Of a stretch of 64,000 nt of DNA, positions 26,465-35,640 are shown in pieces (positions within the stretch are counted from its first letter, which is position 1; the number at the start of each line of letters is the position of its first letter). The notes below the pieces were generated by a model, which was not told the DNA's origin, did no database searches, and saw nothing but the letters and a program-made list of their open reading frames with translations. The position numbers were made by a program, and so were the translations under genes. The stretch covers positions 1 through 64,000 of the forward strand of contig JAFQZQ010000052.1 in assembly GCA_017405845.1 (NCBI GenBank). The letters run 5' to 3'. This DNA comes from Mogibacterium sp. (GTDB lineage: Bacteria > Bacillota > Clostridia > Peptostreptococcales > Anaerovoracaceae).

Positions 26465-27760
26465 TCAGTCTATGAGAGTGCATCCGCCGACCGGGCGTAT
26501 ATATGTGACTCTGCAGGCTCCCTCGCCAAGCACGGAATCCATTCCTTTCCTGAAATCCTCAACGAGATCCAGCGGTACGTAAGCCTGTATGGTTCCCGCG
26601 AATCCGCCGCCATGCACCCTGCGCGCGCCGCGTCCGGCAAGATAATATCCCGCCATGGCAAGTGACAAAGCGACCGGCTGATCTGCAGGATCTCTGTATG
26701 TGGCTACGTTCTGAAGATACATGTATGATGAATGTCCGGAGCTGCTCACCAGCTTCAGGAATCTATCGAATTCGTGCTTTTCAAGAGCTTCCACCTGTTG
26801 CTCAACGCGGTGACAGTCTGTAAAGTAGTGTATCGCGCGCATAACCGCACGGTCTCCCAGCTGTTTTCTAAGTTTCGCAATCGAGCCGTAGAATTCATTT
26901 TCGTCCACTTCGCAGAGGACTTCCTTTCCAAATGCCTGCGCAACGGACTTCATCTCTGCAGGTACTGCAGCATAATCTCCCGTAAGATCAGCATGATCGG
27001 CTCCGGTGTCTATTATACAGAGCGCGTATCCCGCTGATGCAAAATCGAAATCCACCGCGTGGTACTGCGGGTTTTCCTTATCCTGAAAATCTATCGCTAC
27101 TATGCCGCCGAGTGCACATCCCATCTGGTCGAGCAGACCGGATGGTTTTCCGAAATACACGTTCTCAGCGTACTGACCGATCTTGGCGATCTCAGCCAGT
27201 TCTATCCTGTTGGCACAGAACAGGCCATTGACAGTGACGCCTATGAGAACTTCGAAACATGCCGAAGATGAGAGCCCCGATCCTCCCGGAACGTCAGACG
27301 TAACATAGGCATCAAAACCTTTGACATCGTATCCTCTCGACGATATTGCAGCCAGAGTTCCGCGGATTATAGCCTTTGTCGTATTCTCCTCTTCCTTAAC
27401 CGGCTCAAGATTAGTGATATCCACAGTTGTAAGCCCGTAGCCTTCCGAATAGATGCGCACAATGCTGCTTCCGTTCGGTGCAGCACAGGCTATGGCATCT
27501 AGATCTACGGATCCCGTGAGCACCTTACCTCTCTGGTGGTCCGTATGGTTTCCGCCTATCTCGGTCCGTCCCGGTGCGCTGAATACAGAAACTTCAGTAT
27601 CCGGTCCTGCACCGAATTCCTTCATGAATCCGTCGAGGACTCTGACGATCCTGTCTCTGTAAGGTCCGAGCATTTCAACCGGACGGCAGTAAAGGCTTTT
27701 GAGCATCATGTCATAACTGCCTGCTGAAAGTGATGTTTTGATAGATGTGATCGATCGCAT
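26465..27760 (-). CDS. galK: Galactokinase (GHMP kinase family)
   Basis: GalK phosphorylates galactose set free by the alpha-galactosidase. The GHMP pattern is clear: APGRTEIGGNHTDHQ (galactokinase signature, near residue 65), PGGSGLSSSACFE (ATP-binding loop, near 155) and GGGFAGTIQA (motif 3, near 390). At 431 residues it is some 40 longer than E. coli GalK, the extra being an N-terminal stretch. AAAGGAG stands nine bases before the ATG. It starts the galactose set, 30 bases after the nuclease gene, so it may be co-transcribed with that gene. Confidence 0.93.
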   Translation of the reverse strand: MRSITSIKTSLSAGSYDMMLKSLYCRPVEMLGPYRDRIVRVLDGFMKEFGAGPDTEVSVFSAPGRTEIGGNHTDHQRGKVLTGSVDLDAIACAAPNGSSIVRIYSEGYGLTTVDITNLEPVKEEENTTKAIIRGTLAAISSRGYDVKGFDAYVTSDVPGGSGLSSSACFEVLIGVTVNGLFCANRIELAEIAKIGQYAENVYFGKPSGLLDQMGCALGGIVAIDFQDKENPQYHAVDFDFASAGYALCIIDTGADHADLTGDYAAVPAEMKSVAQAFGKEVLCEVDENEFYGSIAKLRKQLGDRAVMRAIHYFTDCHRVEQQVEALEKHEFDRFLKLVSSSGHSSYMYLQNVATYRDPADQPVALSLAMAGYYLAGRGARRVHGGGFAGTIQAYVPLDLVEDFRKGMDSVLGEGACRVTYIRPVGGCTLID

Positions 27761-27790
27761 AGTACATGCTCCTTTTTAGTAATTAATTGT

Positions 27791-28873
27791 TTATGGTTCG
27801 CAGGCGCCGCATGGAGTATAGCCCTGTGATGTCAGCTCTGAGCGTGTCGCTGTAACTGTCTTTTTATTGTGCTCCGACATCTCCTTTACACCGTCGCATG
27901 TCGGATAGTGGAACACGCCGGAGCGTGTATTTATTACATATGTTCTTGCATCCTGTGCAGCCTGTTCTTCTGTCGTAACGATGCCGGTTTTATAGTCGAT
28001 CTCAGCGCCCGGGGTCACGTTGAAGCAGTAGACATTAAAGGAGATTCCATCGCCTTTGTCTTCGACTGACCATGCTATCATCTGTACCCCTCTGGCAACC
28101 AGCTCATTGCCCATGAACCACGGCTTCACATAATAGAGCACATGGTTGCCTGTATTCCAGATGTAATGCTCAACTTCTTCCTCGAGCGGCCTCATTCCGT
28201 CATAGTTGAGGTAATGGGTACCCGTGACCAGATTGGAAGGATTGGCATTCTCGGCAGAAAGCGCCCAGGCTATGAGATGACAGCGTTCCCAGTTCTGGGC
28301 TTTGGCCCATCCCGAAGGATGCACCGAAGAAATATCGCCGCGATCCTGCCCTTCCGCCGGCATGGTCTCTTCTCCCAGAAGGCCATAAGCGACAGTACAT
28401 CTGCCCCGGTCGTCAAGCTCACCGTAGTACTCGTACGGAGTCAGCTTATGTGAATCAACAGTGCCCATCAGATTGCCTTTGGTCTTCCAGCTGTCACCGT
28501 CTTTTATCAGGCCTGCACGCTCGCAGACCTCATTAGGAAACGCCGGGATTCCGCCGTTCACCTTAACGTAGTTCTGTCCATTGAATTCCGGAAGTGATGA
28601 CGGGTCTAAGTCAGCATTGACGTCCCATTCCGCGGTTTTCCCGCCACCGGTTTCGTCGCTGCCGTCTTCGCCGCTGTTCTCGCTGCCGCTTTCCTGATCT
28701 ATGGCTTCGTATCCGAGTTTCTGCATCAGGCTGTCCCTGGCACTTTTGATGAATGGCGCATCAGACATCATAAAGAAAGCCGCGGCAATCAATATCACAA
28801 GCACCAAAACAAGAGCCGGGCTTCGCCGGTAGTTATTCTCGCTGTTCCTGTCCTTTGTCTTTTTTTGGCTCAT
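27791..28873 (-). CDS. DNA/RNA non-specific endonuclease with a C-terminal Cys-rich module
   Basis: The 360-residue protein has one membrane anchor or uncleaved signal (residues 20-40), a Gly/Ser/Asp-rich spacer, then a beta-beta-alpha-Me nuclease domain of the Streptococcus DNase type (NWERCHLIAWALS, His as general base; GTHYLNYDGMRPLEEEV, metal-binding Asn). A further 45 residues hold YPTCDG and CGACEP, spaced like the metal-binding Ada-like modules often joined to secreted nucleases. It would act outside the cell on DNA or RNA. The usual Arg-Gly-His core is replaced by Arg-Cys-His. Confidence 0.82.
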   Translation of the reverse strand: MSQKKTKDRNSENNYRRSPALVLVLVILIAAAFFMMSDAPFIKSARDSLMQKLGYEAIDQESGSENSGEDGSDETGGGKTAEWDVNADLDPSSLPEFNGQNYVKVNGGIPAFPNEVCERAGLIKDGDSWKTKGNLMGTVDSHKLTPYEYYGELDDRGRCTVAYGLLGEETMPAEGQDRGDISSVHPSGWAKAQNWERCHLIAWALSAENANPSNLVTGTHYLNYDGMRPLEEEVEHYIWNTGNHVLYYVKPWFMGNELVARGVQMIAWSVEDKGDGISFNVYCFNVTPGAEIDYKTGIVTTEEQAAQDARTYVINTRSGVFHYPTCDGVKEMSEHNKKTVTATRSELTSQGYTPCGACEP

Positions 28874-28935
28874 CTCTTCCGGATTATTTCAGATGTATAT
28901 TTCGACAGTTTATTATGAGTACTGCACCCGATTTG

Positions 28936-28984
28936 TAAAAAAGGGTGTAGATTCGCTGGGAACCCAATGAATTCTACACCCTTT
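28936..28984 (-). terminator. Rho-independent terminator after telA
   Basis: AAAGGGTGTAG (28940-28950 on the plus strand) pairs with 28974-28984 over 11 bases, with extra inner pairs (TGGG/CCCA). TTTTTT follows on the minus strand. It lies about 40 bases after the telA stop. Confidence 0.88.
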
Positions 28985-29023
28985 AGTCTTTTAATGTTTT
29001 TCCGTCCTGGCTAATAGTCCAGA

Positions 29024-30277
29024 TTATTTCTGCTCTGTTCTTGCAGCTGCGATGTCCTCGCCTGTCCATCTTGCGTTAGCAGCGATACCGAGCATCTTGT
29101 CCTTGAGCTCCTGCTCAATTCTCTTGAGTTCCTTCTCAGCCTCTGCTCTTGCGACTCTGCCATCCTCCTGGATCTGGATGATCTCATCGAGTGCGCTGAT
29201 GAGCTCCTGGTTGGTGTGCTGGAGTGTCTCGATGTCTACGATGCCTCTCTCGCTTGCCCTTGCTGTCTCAACAGAGCTCTGGTGAAGAGCTTCGGCGTTC
29301 TTCTTGAGCATCTCATTGGTAGCCTCTGTGACTGCCTGCTGAGCCTCGATAGCCTTCTGTGTATGATAGTTGTTGAGCGCAAGTACCATCTGTGTCTTCC
29401 ACATTGGGATCACGTTCACGATCGTGGAGCGGATCTTCTCGGACATGATGGTGTCGGAGTTCTGGACCATTCTGATCTCAGGAGCTGACTGCAGGCATAC
29501 TGTTCTGGAGAGCTCCAGGTCGTAGATCTTCTTCTCGAATCTTGTGATCATGTCAGCATAGTCCTGAGCAGCCTGTGTATCCTCTACAGAGCCTGTCTCT
29601 TTTGCCTTTGCTTCGAGTGCAGGGAGAGTTTCGTTCTTTGCCTTCTCGAGAGCCAGCTTGCCGGCTTCGATGTACATCGAAACTTCCTTGAAGTAGAGTT
29701 TATTCTTGTCATAGAGCTTGTCGAGCTGAACGATGTCCTTAAGGAGCTGTTCTTCGTGCTCTTCGAGCAACTTAACGATTCTGTCGACGTTTGCCTCAGT
29801 TGTGCTGTACTGGGTTTTGAGCTTCTCAAAGTTCTTCTCCGCGCTTCCGAAGATCTTTCCGAAGAATGATTTCTTCTCTTCACCGCTGTTTGACTTGAGT
29901 TCAACGAGCAGTGATGTAAGCACCTGACCCGTCTCACCCATGTCCTTTGTTCTTACGCTCTGGAGAGCTCCGTCAGCAAAGTCGGAGACCTTGCGCTGCG
30001 CGCTTGCACCATAGCTGAGTACGGCGTTGCTGTCAGTGATGTCGATCTTATCGGCAACCGCTCTGATCTGTCTCTGCTCATCCGGTGTGAACTTAGCGAG
30101 AGAATCTTCCTTCTTCTCTTCTTCTACAGGTGCAAATTCAGGTGCAAAGTCGATTGCAGGAGCAACATCGATTGCTGCAGCCTGTGCCGCAACGTCCTGT
30201 ACTTCTGCCTCAAGATCGAGTGCCTGTGTCTCTGCTGCGTCAACTACAGCTTCAGGGTTAAGTTCAAAATCTGCCAT
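29024..30277 (-). CDS. TelA/KlaA-family protein (toxic anion resistance family)
   Basis: The 417-residue cytoplasmic protein starts with an acidic Ala/Glu-rich tail of about 60 residues and continues as a nearly all-helical, coiled-coil body with the family blocks FFGKIFGSAEKNFEKL and IPMWKTQMVLALNNYHTQKA. TelA was linked to tellurite and phage or stress resistance; the biochemical role is not settled. Its ATG follows the XpaC-like gene by 21 bases, the same pairing as xpaC-yaaN in Bacillus subtilis, so the two probably act together. Confidence 0.9.
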   Translation of the reverse strand: MADFELNPEAVVDAAETQALDLEAEVQDVAAQAAAIDVAPAIDFAPEFAPVEEEKKEDSLAKFTPDEQRQIRAVADKIDITDSNAVLSYGASAQRKVSDFADGALQSVRTKDMGETGQVLTSLLVELKSNSGEEKKSFFGKIFGSAEKNFEKLKTQYSTTEANVDRIVKLLEEHEEQLLKDIVQLDKLYDKNKLYFKEVSMYIEAGKLALEKAKNETLPALEAKAKETGSVEDTQAAQDYADMITRFEKKIYDLELSRTVCLQSAPEIRMVQNSDTIMSEKIRSTIVNVIPMWKTQMVLALNNYHTQKAIEAQQAVTEATNEMLKKNAEALHQSSVETARASERGIVDIETLQHTNQELISALDEIIQIQEDGRVARAEAEKELKRIEQELKDKMLGIAANARWTGEDIAAARTEQK

Positions 30278-30298
30278 CTTGTCCTCCTTTTATAACTA

Positions 30299-31903
30299 TT
30301 AGATGTCGAAATCTGAATCCAGCAGGCCCTTGCTCGCAAGCGTAGTCTGCAGCATTTTGATATCTGTGGTGATGTCCATGATGTCGTCCTCATGGAGTCT
30401 TTCAAGCAGGTTCTCCGATGCCTCTGTTACGGTGCCGATCAGGCTGATAAGCTGAGCCTTGATTTCGTCGGCCTGCTCCTGCAGGTAATTAGGGTTGGTG
30501 TTGAGCACCGGTGCTCCGGAGGCATCAGTTGTGACCTCTGCCTTTTGCTCTGTACCCATCTTGCCCATATCTGCGATCTTCTGATTATAGTCGTCGGTAA
30601 GGCGCACTACTTCAGGATAGTATTTCTCTCTGAAATCCTTTACCTGCTTCTCAAGCTCAGGCACCTCTTCGACTCTCGCATCGATCTTCTTTGTGACTGT
30701 TCTGAGAGCTTTAAGCTTCGACTTGATCTCCGGATCGTCAGTCATAACGATGAGATCGTCGAGCGATTCAGGTACAACGCCCTTGTCGCGGGCAGCTCTG
30801 CGCTTTGCAGCCTTACGTTCTGCAGCAGACCTTTCGACCGGTTCGATAGGCACGCCGTTCTTTGTCATGACGAGCATGCGGTTATCGATGTCCACATAAG
30901 CTTCCGGGAAGAAGCCGTCTGCTATCATGGCCTGAAGATCGTCAGCCACCTTGTTGAACGGCTTGCCCACATATGATGCAAGATCGTCTATGGATGTGTT
31001 GCCGTTTTTGTTTATCTTAGCCTCGTAGGTTCTTATTCTCTTAGCCCTTGAGTTCAGCACCAGCTTCATGATTCCCGCTGCTGCTACAAGGATTCCGCCT
31101 ACGATCGCAGTTCCGAGCGCGAATTCCGGATCACCTGACGAGCCTGCTGCCGAGAACAGGAACAGTATTCCTGTAACGAGTGAGGCCACAGTCCATCCGG
31201 ACTTGCCGAGTCTCTTCTTGTTGAGCATCTTCTCGGTGCGTCTCTGCGTGAACGATCCGCTCTGCGCAACAGGACGCGTCTGTCCTGCTGCAGGCTGTCT
31301 GCGCGGACCTGCATTTACAGTGCCTGAATTAGGCTGTCTTGTTGTAGTCGTTGTTGTTGTGGTTTTAGTGGTAGTACCGTTAGCGTTCCTCGTGGTGGTC
31401 GTTCTGGTTGTGACCGTCTTGCCGCCCTGCTGAGGCATTCCGCCCGTGCCGAAGAGCTCGCCGAATACGCCGCCGCTTCCGTCTGCACCTGTGATAGCCT
31501 CACCAAGATCCCTGAACGCATCTCCGACTTCCCTTACTACAGGAGCCGCGCCGTCTGCAGGCATGGCTTCGTAGTCGAGCGAGTTGGCATACATTACAAA
31601 GGAAAGGTTCCTTACTCCGGCAGGTATTGCAAGCTTTGACTTGAAGTTCTTCTTCTCTCCGCTTGCCCACTTGCCGGCATTAATTGATGCTGTACCGATT
31701 TCTCTGTTGTTTGTCCTGTCTATAACTTTGATTTTGAACGAGAATCTGTCAAAGTCAAAGCCCGAATTATTGACAACAGAAAAGCTGTAGCTCAGTCTTC
31801 CGTCCTCGAGCCTCGATGTCTTTGTTGTAGCCTTAGCCGAATCTTTGAAGTCGGTCTCGAACCACTCCGCGATAGCCGCGCGTGCATCTATTGCGTTTGT
31901 CAT
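30299..31903 (-). CDS. XpaC-like membrane protein with extra N-terminal beta domain and Thr-rich linker
   Basis: The 534-residue protein has three parts. Residues 1-120 look like a beta-sandwich (FSVVNNSGFDFDRFSFKIKVID). Residues 160-195 are a low-complexity Thr/Gly linker with runs of Thr. Two membrane helices lie at about 235-285. The C-terminal half holds a small helical domain (SIDDLASYVGKPFNKV) and the XpaC-type helical region after PESLDDLIVMTDDPEI. The last part with telA downstream identifies it as the XpaC partner; XpaC proteins are usually near 200 residues, so the front half is an addition. Function is unknown. Confidence 0.78.
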   Translation of the reverse strand: MTNAIDARAAIAEWFETDFKDSAKATTKTSRLEDGRLSYSFSVVNNSGFDFDRFSFKIKVIDRTNNREIGTASINAGKWASGEKKNFKSKLAIPAGVRNLSFVMYANSLDYEAMPADGAAPVVREVGDAFRDLGEAITGADGSGGVFGELFGTGGMPQQGGKTVTTRTTTTRNANGTTTKTTTTTTTTRQPNSGTVNAGPRRQPAAGQTRPVAQSGSFTQRRTEKMLNKKRLGKSGWTVASLVTGILFLFSAAGSSGDPEFALGTAIVGGILVAAAGIMKLVLNSRAKRIRTYEAKINKNGNTSIDDLASYVGKPFNKVADDLQAMIADGFFPEAYVDIDNRMLVMTKNGVPIEPVERSAAERKAAKRRAARDKGVVPESLDDLIVMTDDPEIKSKLKALRTVTKKIDARVEEVPELEKQVKDFREKYYPEVVRLTDDYNQKIADMGKMGTEQKAEVTTDASGAPVLNTNPNYLQEQADEIKAQLISLIGTVTEASENLLERLHEDDIMDITTDIKMLQTTLASKGLLDSDFDI

Positions 31904-31939
31904 TTCCGTTCCTTTCGTTCAGAAAAAACTTTACATTAC

Positions 31940-31948
31940 ATTGTACCA
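31940..31948 (-). promoter_or_regulatory. Extended -10 promoter candidate for the xpaC-telA pair
   Basis: TGGTACAAT on the minus strand lies 37 bases before the XpaC-like ATG. A similar TGGTATTAT lies before the lipoprotein gene at 32607-32615. Neither has a good -35 box. Confidence 0.4.
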
Positions 31949-31965
31949 CATTTTTGCAGCTTCCG

Positions 31966-32571
31966 TTAAAAATCGAGGCTGAAATCGAGGTCTATCTCCT
32001 CTCCGTCCTCAGTTATGCCAACGACTCCATATCCGTCATCCTCTTCAGACGCTCTTTCTTCAACGGAGACATATGTGTCTCTGCCGGTGAGGTTGTCCCA
32101 TACTACGGTTATGTGGTCTTTAATAAGCTCATTGGCACTCAATGCCGAAAGCGATCCGTCTTTCATGAGACAGATGATTGTTCTGTATCCGCCGTTCCCC
32201 CATCTTACGAGATATACGTCCTTGACCTTACCGCTGTCCGCAAACGGATATATTGCTCCGTCAACGACCTCGTTGTTTGTTTCGGCATTTTTCAGAAGGT
32301 CTTCTGTAGGAACTATTCTGAGCGATCCGTCTTCAAACAGTGTGATGGATTCGATCTGAAGCGGGACTTCTGCCATGTCTTCAGTATCTATCTCCTCTAT
32401 CACTTTCACGGCCTCTATTGCAGGCTCAGCTTCTTCCTCTGCGACTTCCTGCTGCGGCTCCTCAACCACGGGTTCTGCCTCAGTCTTTGATCCGCAGGCT
32501 GTCATCATCATGGCAAGAGCCAGCATGAGAAACAGCGATACCACTCCCAATAATCTCTTTCTTTTTGTCAT
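31966..32571 (-). CDS. Putative lipoprotein of unknown function
   Basis: The 201-residue product has a lipoprotein signal (basic start, LFLMLALAMMMTAC with Cys 26), an acidic Glu/Val-rich spacer of about 45 residues, and a C-terminal domain of some 130 residues rich in beta-strand patterns (GGYRTIICLMKDGSLSAL, DDGYGVVGITEDGEEIDLD). I do not recognise the domain. It lies between the liv terminator and the XpaC-like gene with its own likely promoter. Confidence 0.75.
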   Translation of the reverse strand: MTKRKRLLGVVSLFLMLALAMMMTACGSKTEAEPVVEEPQQEVAEEEAEPAIEAVKVIEEIDTEDMAEVPLQIESITLFEDGSLRIVPTEDLLKNAETNNEVVDGAIYPFADSGKVKDVYLVRWGNGGYRTIICLMKDGSLSALSANELIKDHITVVWDNLTGRDTYVSVEERASEEDDGYGVVGITEDGEEIDLDFSLDF

Positions 32572-32629
32572 ATACTATTCTCCCTATTTTAAATTGTTAC
32601 CAAGTAATAATACCACAGCATACAAAAGC

Positions 32630-32654
32630 AAAGAAACGGCAGAGCCGTTTCTTT
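32630..32654 (-). terminator. Rho-independent terminator of the liv operon
   Basis: AAAGAAACGGC and its perfect complement form an 11-bp stem with a three-base loop, followed on the minus strand by GCTTTTG. On the plus strand it is followed by a longer T-rich stretch. It lies 50 bases after the livF stop. Confidence 0.85.
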
Positions 32655-32703
32655 GAGTGTTTTTTTATGAATATTACGTTACAAAACCTTGATGTCTGCT
32701 GCG

Positions 32704-33417
32704 TTAACCTCCGAGGTAAGCCTTCTTGACTGCCTCAGATTTAGCAAGTTCCTCACCTGTTCCGGAGAGCGTTATGCGTCCGGTCTCAATGACGTACGCC
32801 CTGTCTGCTACCGACAGCGCCATCTGAGCATTCTGCTCAACGAGAAGAATTGTGGTTCCTGCCTTGTTGAGATTTTTGATGATCTCGAAGATCTGGTCTA
32901 CCAGGATAGGCGCGAGTCCCATCGAAGGCTCGTCGAGCATCAGCAGTTCAGGGTCGGACATAAGCGCCCTTCCCATAGCCAGCATCTGCTGTTCTCCGCC
33001 GGAGAGAGTGCCCGCGATCTGCGAGGTCCTCTCCTTGAGTCTTGGGAACTGCTCGTATACATACTCGAGGTTGTGCACGATGCGGTCCTTCTTTGTAACA
33101 AAGGCTCCCATCTGCAGGTTCTCCTCTACCGTCAGACCCTGGAATATACGTCTGCCTTCAGGAACGTGCGAGATACCCATCGCAACAATCTTATGTGCCG
33201 GAACGTGCGCTATGGAGCTCTCGAGGAACTCGATATTACCCGTCTTGCTGCGCAGCAGTCCGGATATTGTATGGAGCGTTGTCGACTTGCCGGCACCGTT
33301 TGCACCGATAAGTGTAACTATCTCGCCCCTGTTTACGTCAAGAGAGATGCCCTTGATGGCATGGATGGCTCCGTAGTAAACGTTGATGTTGTCAACTGTA
33401 AGTACTGTACCCATCAC
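32704..33417 (-). CDS. livF: Branched-chain amino acid ABC transporter ATPase LivF
   Basis: The 237-residue ATPase is the last gene of the liv operon. P-loop GANGAGKST (37-45), signature LSGGEQQMLAMGRALM, Walker B LLMLDEPSMGLAP and EQNAQMALSVADRAYVIETG are all typical of LivF. It overlaps the livG stop by four bases. With LivG it energises the LivHM channel for Leu/Ile/Val uptake. Confidence 0.95.
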   Translation of the reverse strand: MMGTVLTVDNINVYYGAIHAIKGISLDVNRGEIVTLIGANGAGKSTTLHTISGLLRSKTGNIEFLESSIAHVPAHKIVAMGISHVPEGRRIFQGLTVEENLQMGAFVTKKDRIVHNLEYVYEQFPRLKERTSQIAGTLSGGEQQMLAMGRALMSDPELLMLDEPSMGLAPILVDQIFEIIKNLNKAGTTILLVEQNAQMALSVADRAYVIETGRITLSGTGEELAKSEAVKKAYLGG

Positions 33418-34490
33418 TCACCCCCCTTTCTGTCAGGCTTTCCGGAAGCAGCAGATTCAAGTCTGCCCTTCCTGAGAGCTTTCTCGATGTCTGCCTTCTC
33501 CTTCTCTTCCTCTTCTTCCATCTTGCCGCGGCTCTTGCCGAGGTAAGCCTCGATAACCTTAGGATTGCTCTGGATATCTTCAGGCAAGCCTTTTGCTATG
33601 ACTCTGCCGTAGTTGAGCACCACGATACCTTCGCATATTCCCATTACCAGGCTCATGTCGTGCTCGATAAGGAATACTGCGATCTGGAATCTGTCGCGGA
33701 TTTCCCTGATTGTGTCCATCAGTTCCGATGTTTCGGATGGGTTCATACCCGCAGCCGGCTCATCAAGGAGCAGCAGTTTTGGCTTTGTAGCCAGCGCTCT
33801 CATGATCTCGAGCCTTCTCTGAGCTCCGTACGGAAGTGATCCGGCCCTGTAATCGGCAGTCTTTGTCATTCCGAAGATCTTGAGGTACTTCATGGCTTCC
33901 TTACGGATGCGGAACTCCTCGTGTCTGTACTTCGGAGTATGAAGCATTCCGTCGATAAGCCCGTAGTTTGTTGTGTGGTGGAGAGCTACCTTGATGTTTT
34001 CTTCAACCGTCAGCTTGTCAAAAAGCCTGATGTTCTGGAATGTACGTGCCATTCCGGCTTTATTGATATCTACAGTATCCATGCCCTTTGTGCTCTTGCC
34101 GTCAAAGAAGATCTCTCCTCTTGTAGGCTCATATACCTTAGTGAGCATGTTGAAGATGGTAGTCTTGCCCGCGCCGTTAGGTCCGATGAGTCCGCCGATC
34201 TCGGTGCGGCCGAGAGTCAGGTTGAAGTTGTCTACGGCAGTAAGTCCGCCGAAGTCGATACCCAGATTCTTGACCTCGAGGATCGGGGATTTGCCCTTGT
34301 CTTTTTCCGGGATCAGGATCTCTTCGTTGTACGGCTCGTTAGGATCGTACTGTTCTTTCGAGTCAACGAATACGGCTCTGCCGCCTACGTTGTCGTTGTA
34401 GTAGATCTCTTGTCTGTTTTCGTATGCGTGACCGGAGTCAGCCATATCGATGTTAGGAAATTCTTCACGCATTTCTCTTTCTTCGTCCAT
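33414..34490 (-). CDS. livG: Branched-chain amino acid ABC transporter ATPase LivG with extended ends
   Basis: The core (about residues 68-325) is a standard LivG: P-loop GPNGAGKTT, signature LPYGAQRRLEIMRALA, Walker B LLLLDEPAAGMNP and FLIEHDMSLVMGICEGIVVLNYG. At 358 residues it is about 100 longer than usual. An acidic, Tyr/Asn-rich N-terminal tail of some 67 residues and a charged Glu/Lys C-terminal tail make up the difference. AAAGGAGG stands eight bases before the ATG at 34490, so the long N-terminus is translated. The livM stop codon ends on the base before the ATG. Confidence 0.93.
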   Translation of the reverse strand: MDEEREMREEFPNIDMADSGHAYENRQEIYYNDNVGGRAVFVDSKEQYDPNEPYNEEILIPEKDKGKSPILEVKNLGIDFGGLTAVDNFNLTLGRTEIGGLIGPNGAGKTTIFNMLTKVYEPTRGEIFFDGKSTKGMDTVDINKAGMARTFQNIRLFDKLTVEENIKVALHHTTNYGLIDGMLHTPKYRHEEFRIRKEAMKYLKIFGMTKTADYRAGSLPYGAQRRLEIMRALATKPKLLLLDEPAAGMNPSETSELMDTIREIRDRFQIAVFLIEHDMSLVMGICEGIVVLNYGRVIAKGLPEDIQSNPKVIEAYLGKSRGKMEEEEEKEKADIEKALRKGRLESAASGKPDRKGGE

Positions 34491-35633
34491 CTATGCTGCC
34501 TCCTTTCTGCTCTTTTTTCCTTTACCCTTGTCGCCGCCTCGTTTCTTCTTGAACGGATTGACCTTTGCCCATATGCCTGTGACTCTGGCCTTGATAGCCG
34601 GATTATATGTGCAGATCATTACCACGATCAGCACGATAGCATATGTGAGCATTCTGTAGTCGGCAAACTGTCTGAATGTCTCAGGCAGCACTGTCAGAAG
34701 TGCTGCGGCGATGATGCCGCCCCAGATGTTGCCTACTCCGCCGAGTACGACGAATACCAGGATCAGTACCGATGTATTGAAGTTGAATTTGACCGGTACG
34801 AGTGTGCTGTAGTTGAGTCCGAAGAGGCAGCCTGCCATTCCGGCGAGAGCCGCACTGACTACGAACGCCATGAGCTTATACTTTCTGACGTCCAGTCCGA
34901 TGGACTCACCCGCGATACGGTTGTCTCTGATGGACATGATGGCGCGTCCCTGCTTGGAGTTCTTCAGGTTAAGTACTACAAACACTGTGAAGAGGCACAG
35001 CAGCAATCCCCATGTGAACGTTGCCATGGTCTTTGTGCCGGTAGCTCCGATAGCTCCTGTAATGATACGTTCGTTGTTGTCGATACCGTCGATGGTATGG
35101 TTGAACGCGAATCTGAGCTTGCCATCGTCAAGACCGAAGTACAGAACGTTCATGAAGTTTCTGATGATCTCGCCGAAGGCCAGGGTTACGATAGCCAGAT
35201 AGTCTCCGCGGAGTCCCAGGATAGGGATGCCGATGATGAATCCTGCAAGGGCTGCCATGAGTGCTCCGAACAGCATCGAAATGATGATGATGAGCGGCTC
35301 AAACGACATGCCGTTTCCGAGGATACGTGACATCAGTATACCGCTGAACGCTCCGACCGCCATGAATCCTGCATGTCCGAGTGAAAGCTCTCCCGAAATA
35401 CCTACGACAAGGTTGAGTGAGACTGCGAGCGAAATATAAACGCAAATAGGCACGAACTGTCCCTGAAGATTGTGACCGATCAGTCCAGCAGCAGTAAGCA
35501 GCTGCAGAACAAGGTATCCTCCGACGAGGATCGCGTAGGAAATAGTTGCTTCCTTACGATAGTCATTTCCTCTGACGAGGTTCTTGAAGCCCCTGGTATT
35601 GATTTTCTTGATTTTAAGTAGTTTTTCTGCCAT
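34491..35633 (-). CDS. livM: Branched-chain amino acid ABC transporter permease LivM
   Basis: The 380-residue permease has about nine membrane helices and the conserved LSLGHAGFMAVGAF and ILGLRGDYLAIVTLAFGEIIRNF blocks. Both ends carry extra basic residues (KKINTRGFKNLVRGNDYRK at the front, KKKRGGDKGKGKKSRKE at the end). It lies seven bases after livH and abuts livG. It pairs with LivH to form the membrane channel. Confidence 0.94.
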   Translation of the reverse strand: MAEKLLKIKKINTRGFKNLVRGNDYRKEATISYAILVGGYLVLQLLTAAGLIGHNLQGQFVPICVYISLAVSLNLVVGISGELSLGHAGFMAVGAFSGILMSRILGNGMSFEPLIIIISMLFGALMAALAGFIIGIPILGLRGDYLAIVTLAFGEIIRNFMNVLYFGLDDGKLRFAFNHTIDGIDNNERIITGAIGATGTKTMATFTWGLLLCLFTVFVVLNLKNSKQGRAIMSIRDNRIAGESIGLDVRKYKLMAFVVSAALAGMAGCLFGLNYSTLVPVKFNFNTSVLILVFVVLGGVGNIWGGIIAAALLTVLPETFRQFADYRMLTYAIVLIVVMICTYNPAIKARVTGIWAKVNPFKKKRGGDKGKGKKSRKEAA

Positions 35634-35640
35634 GGCGCAC

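Noticed and set aside
31330..31430. Thr-codon run in the XpaC-like gene as a frameshift or assembly error
   Set aside because: The frame is open on both sides, and the domains before and after are in the same frame.
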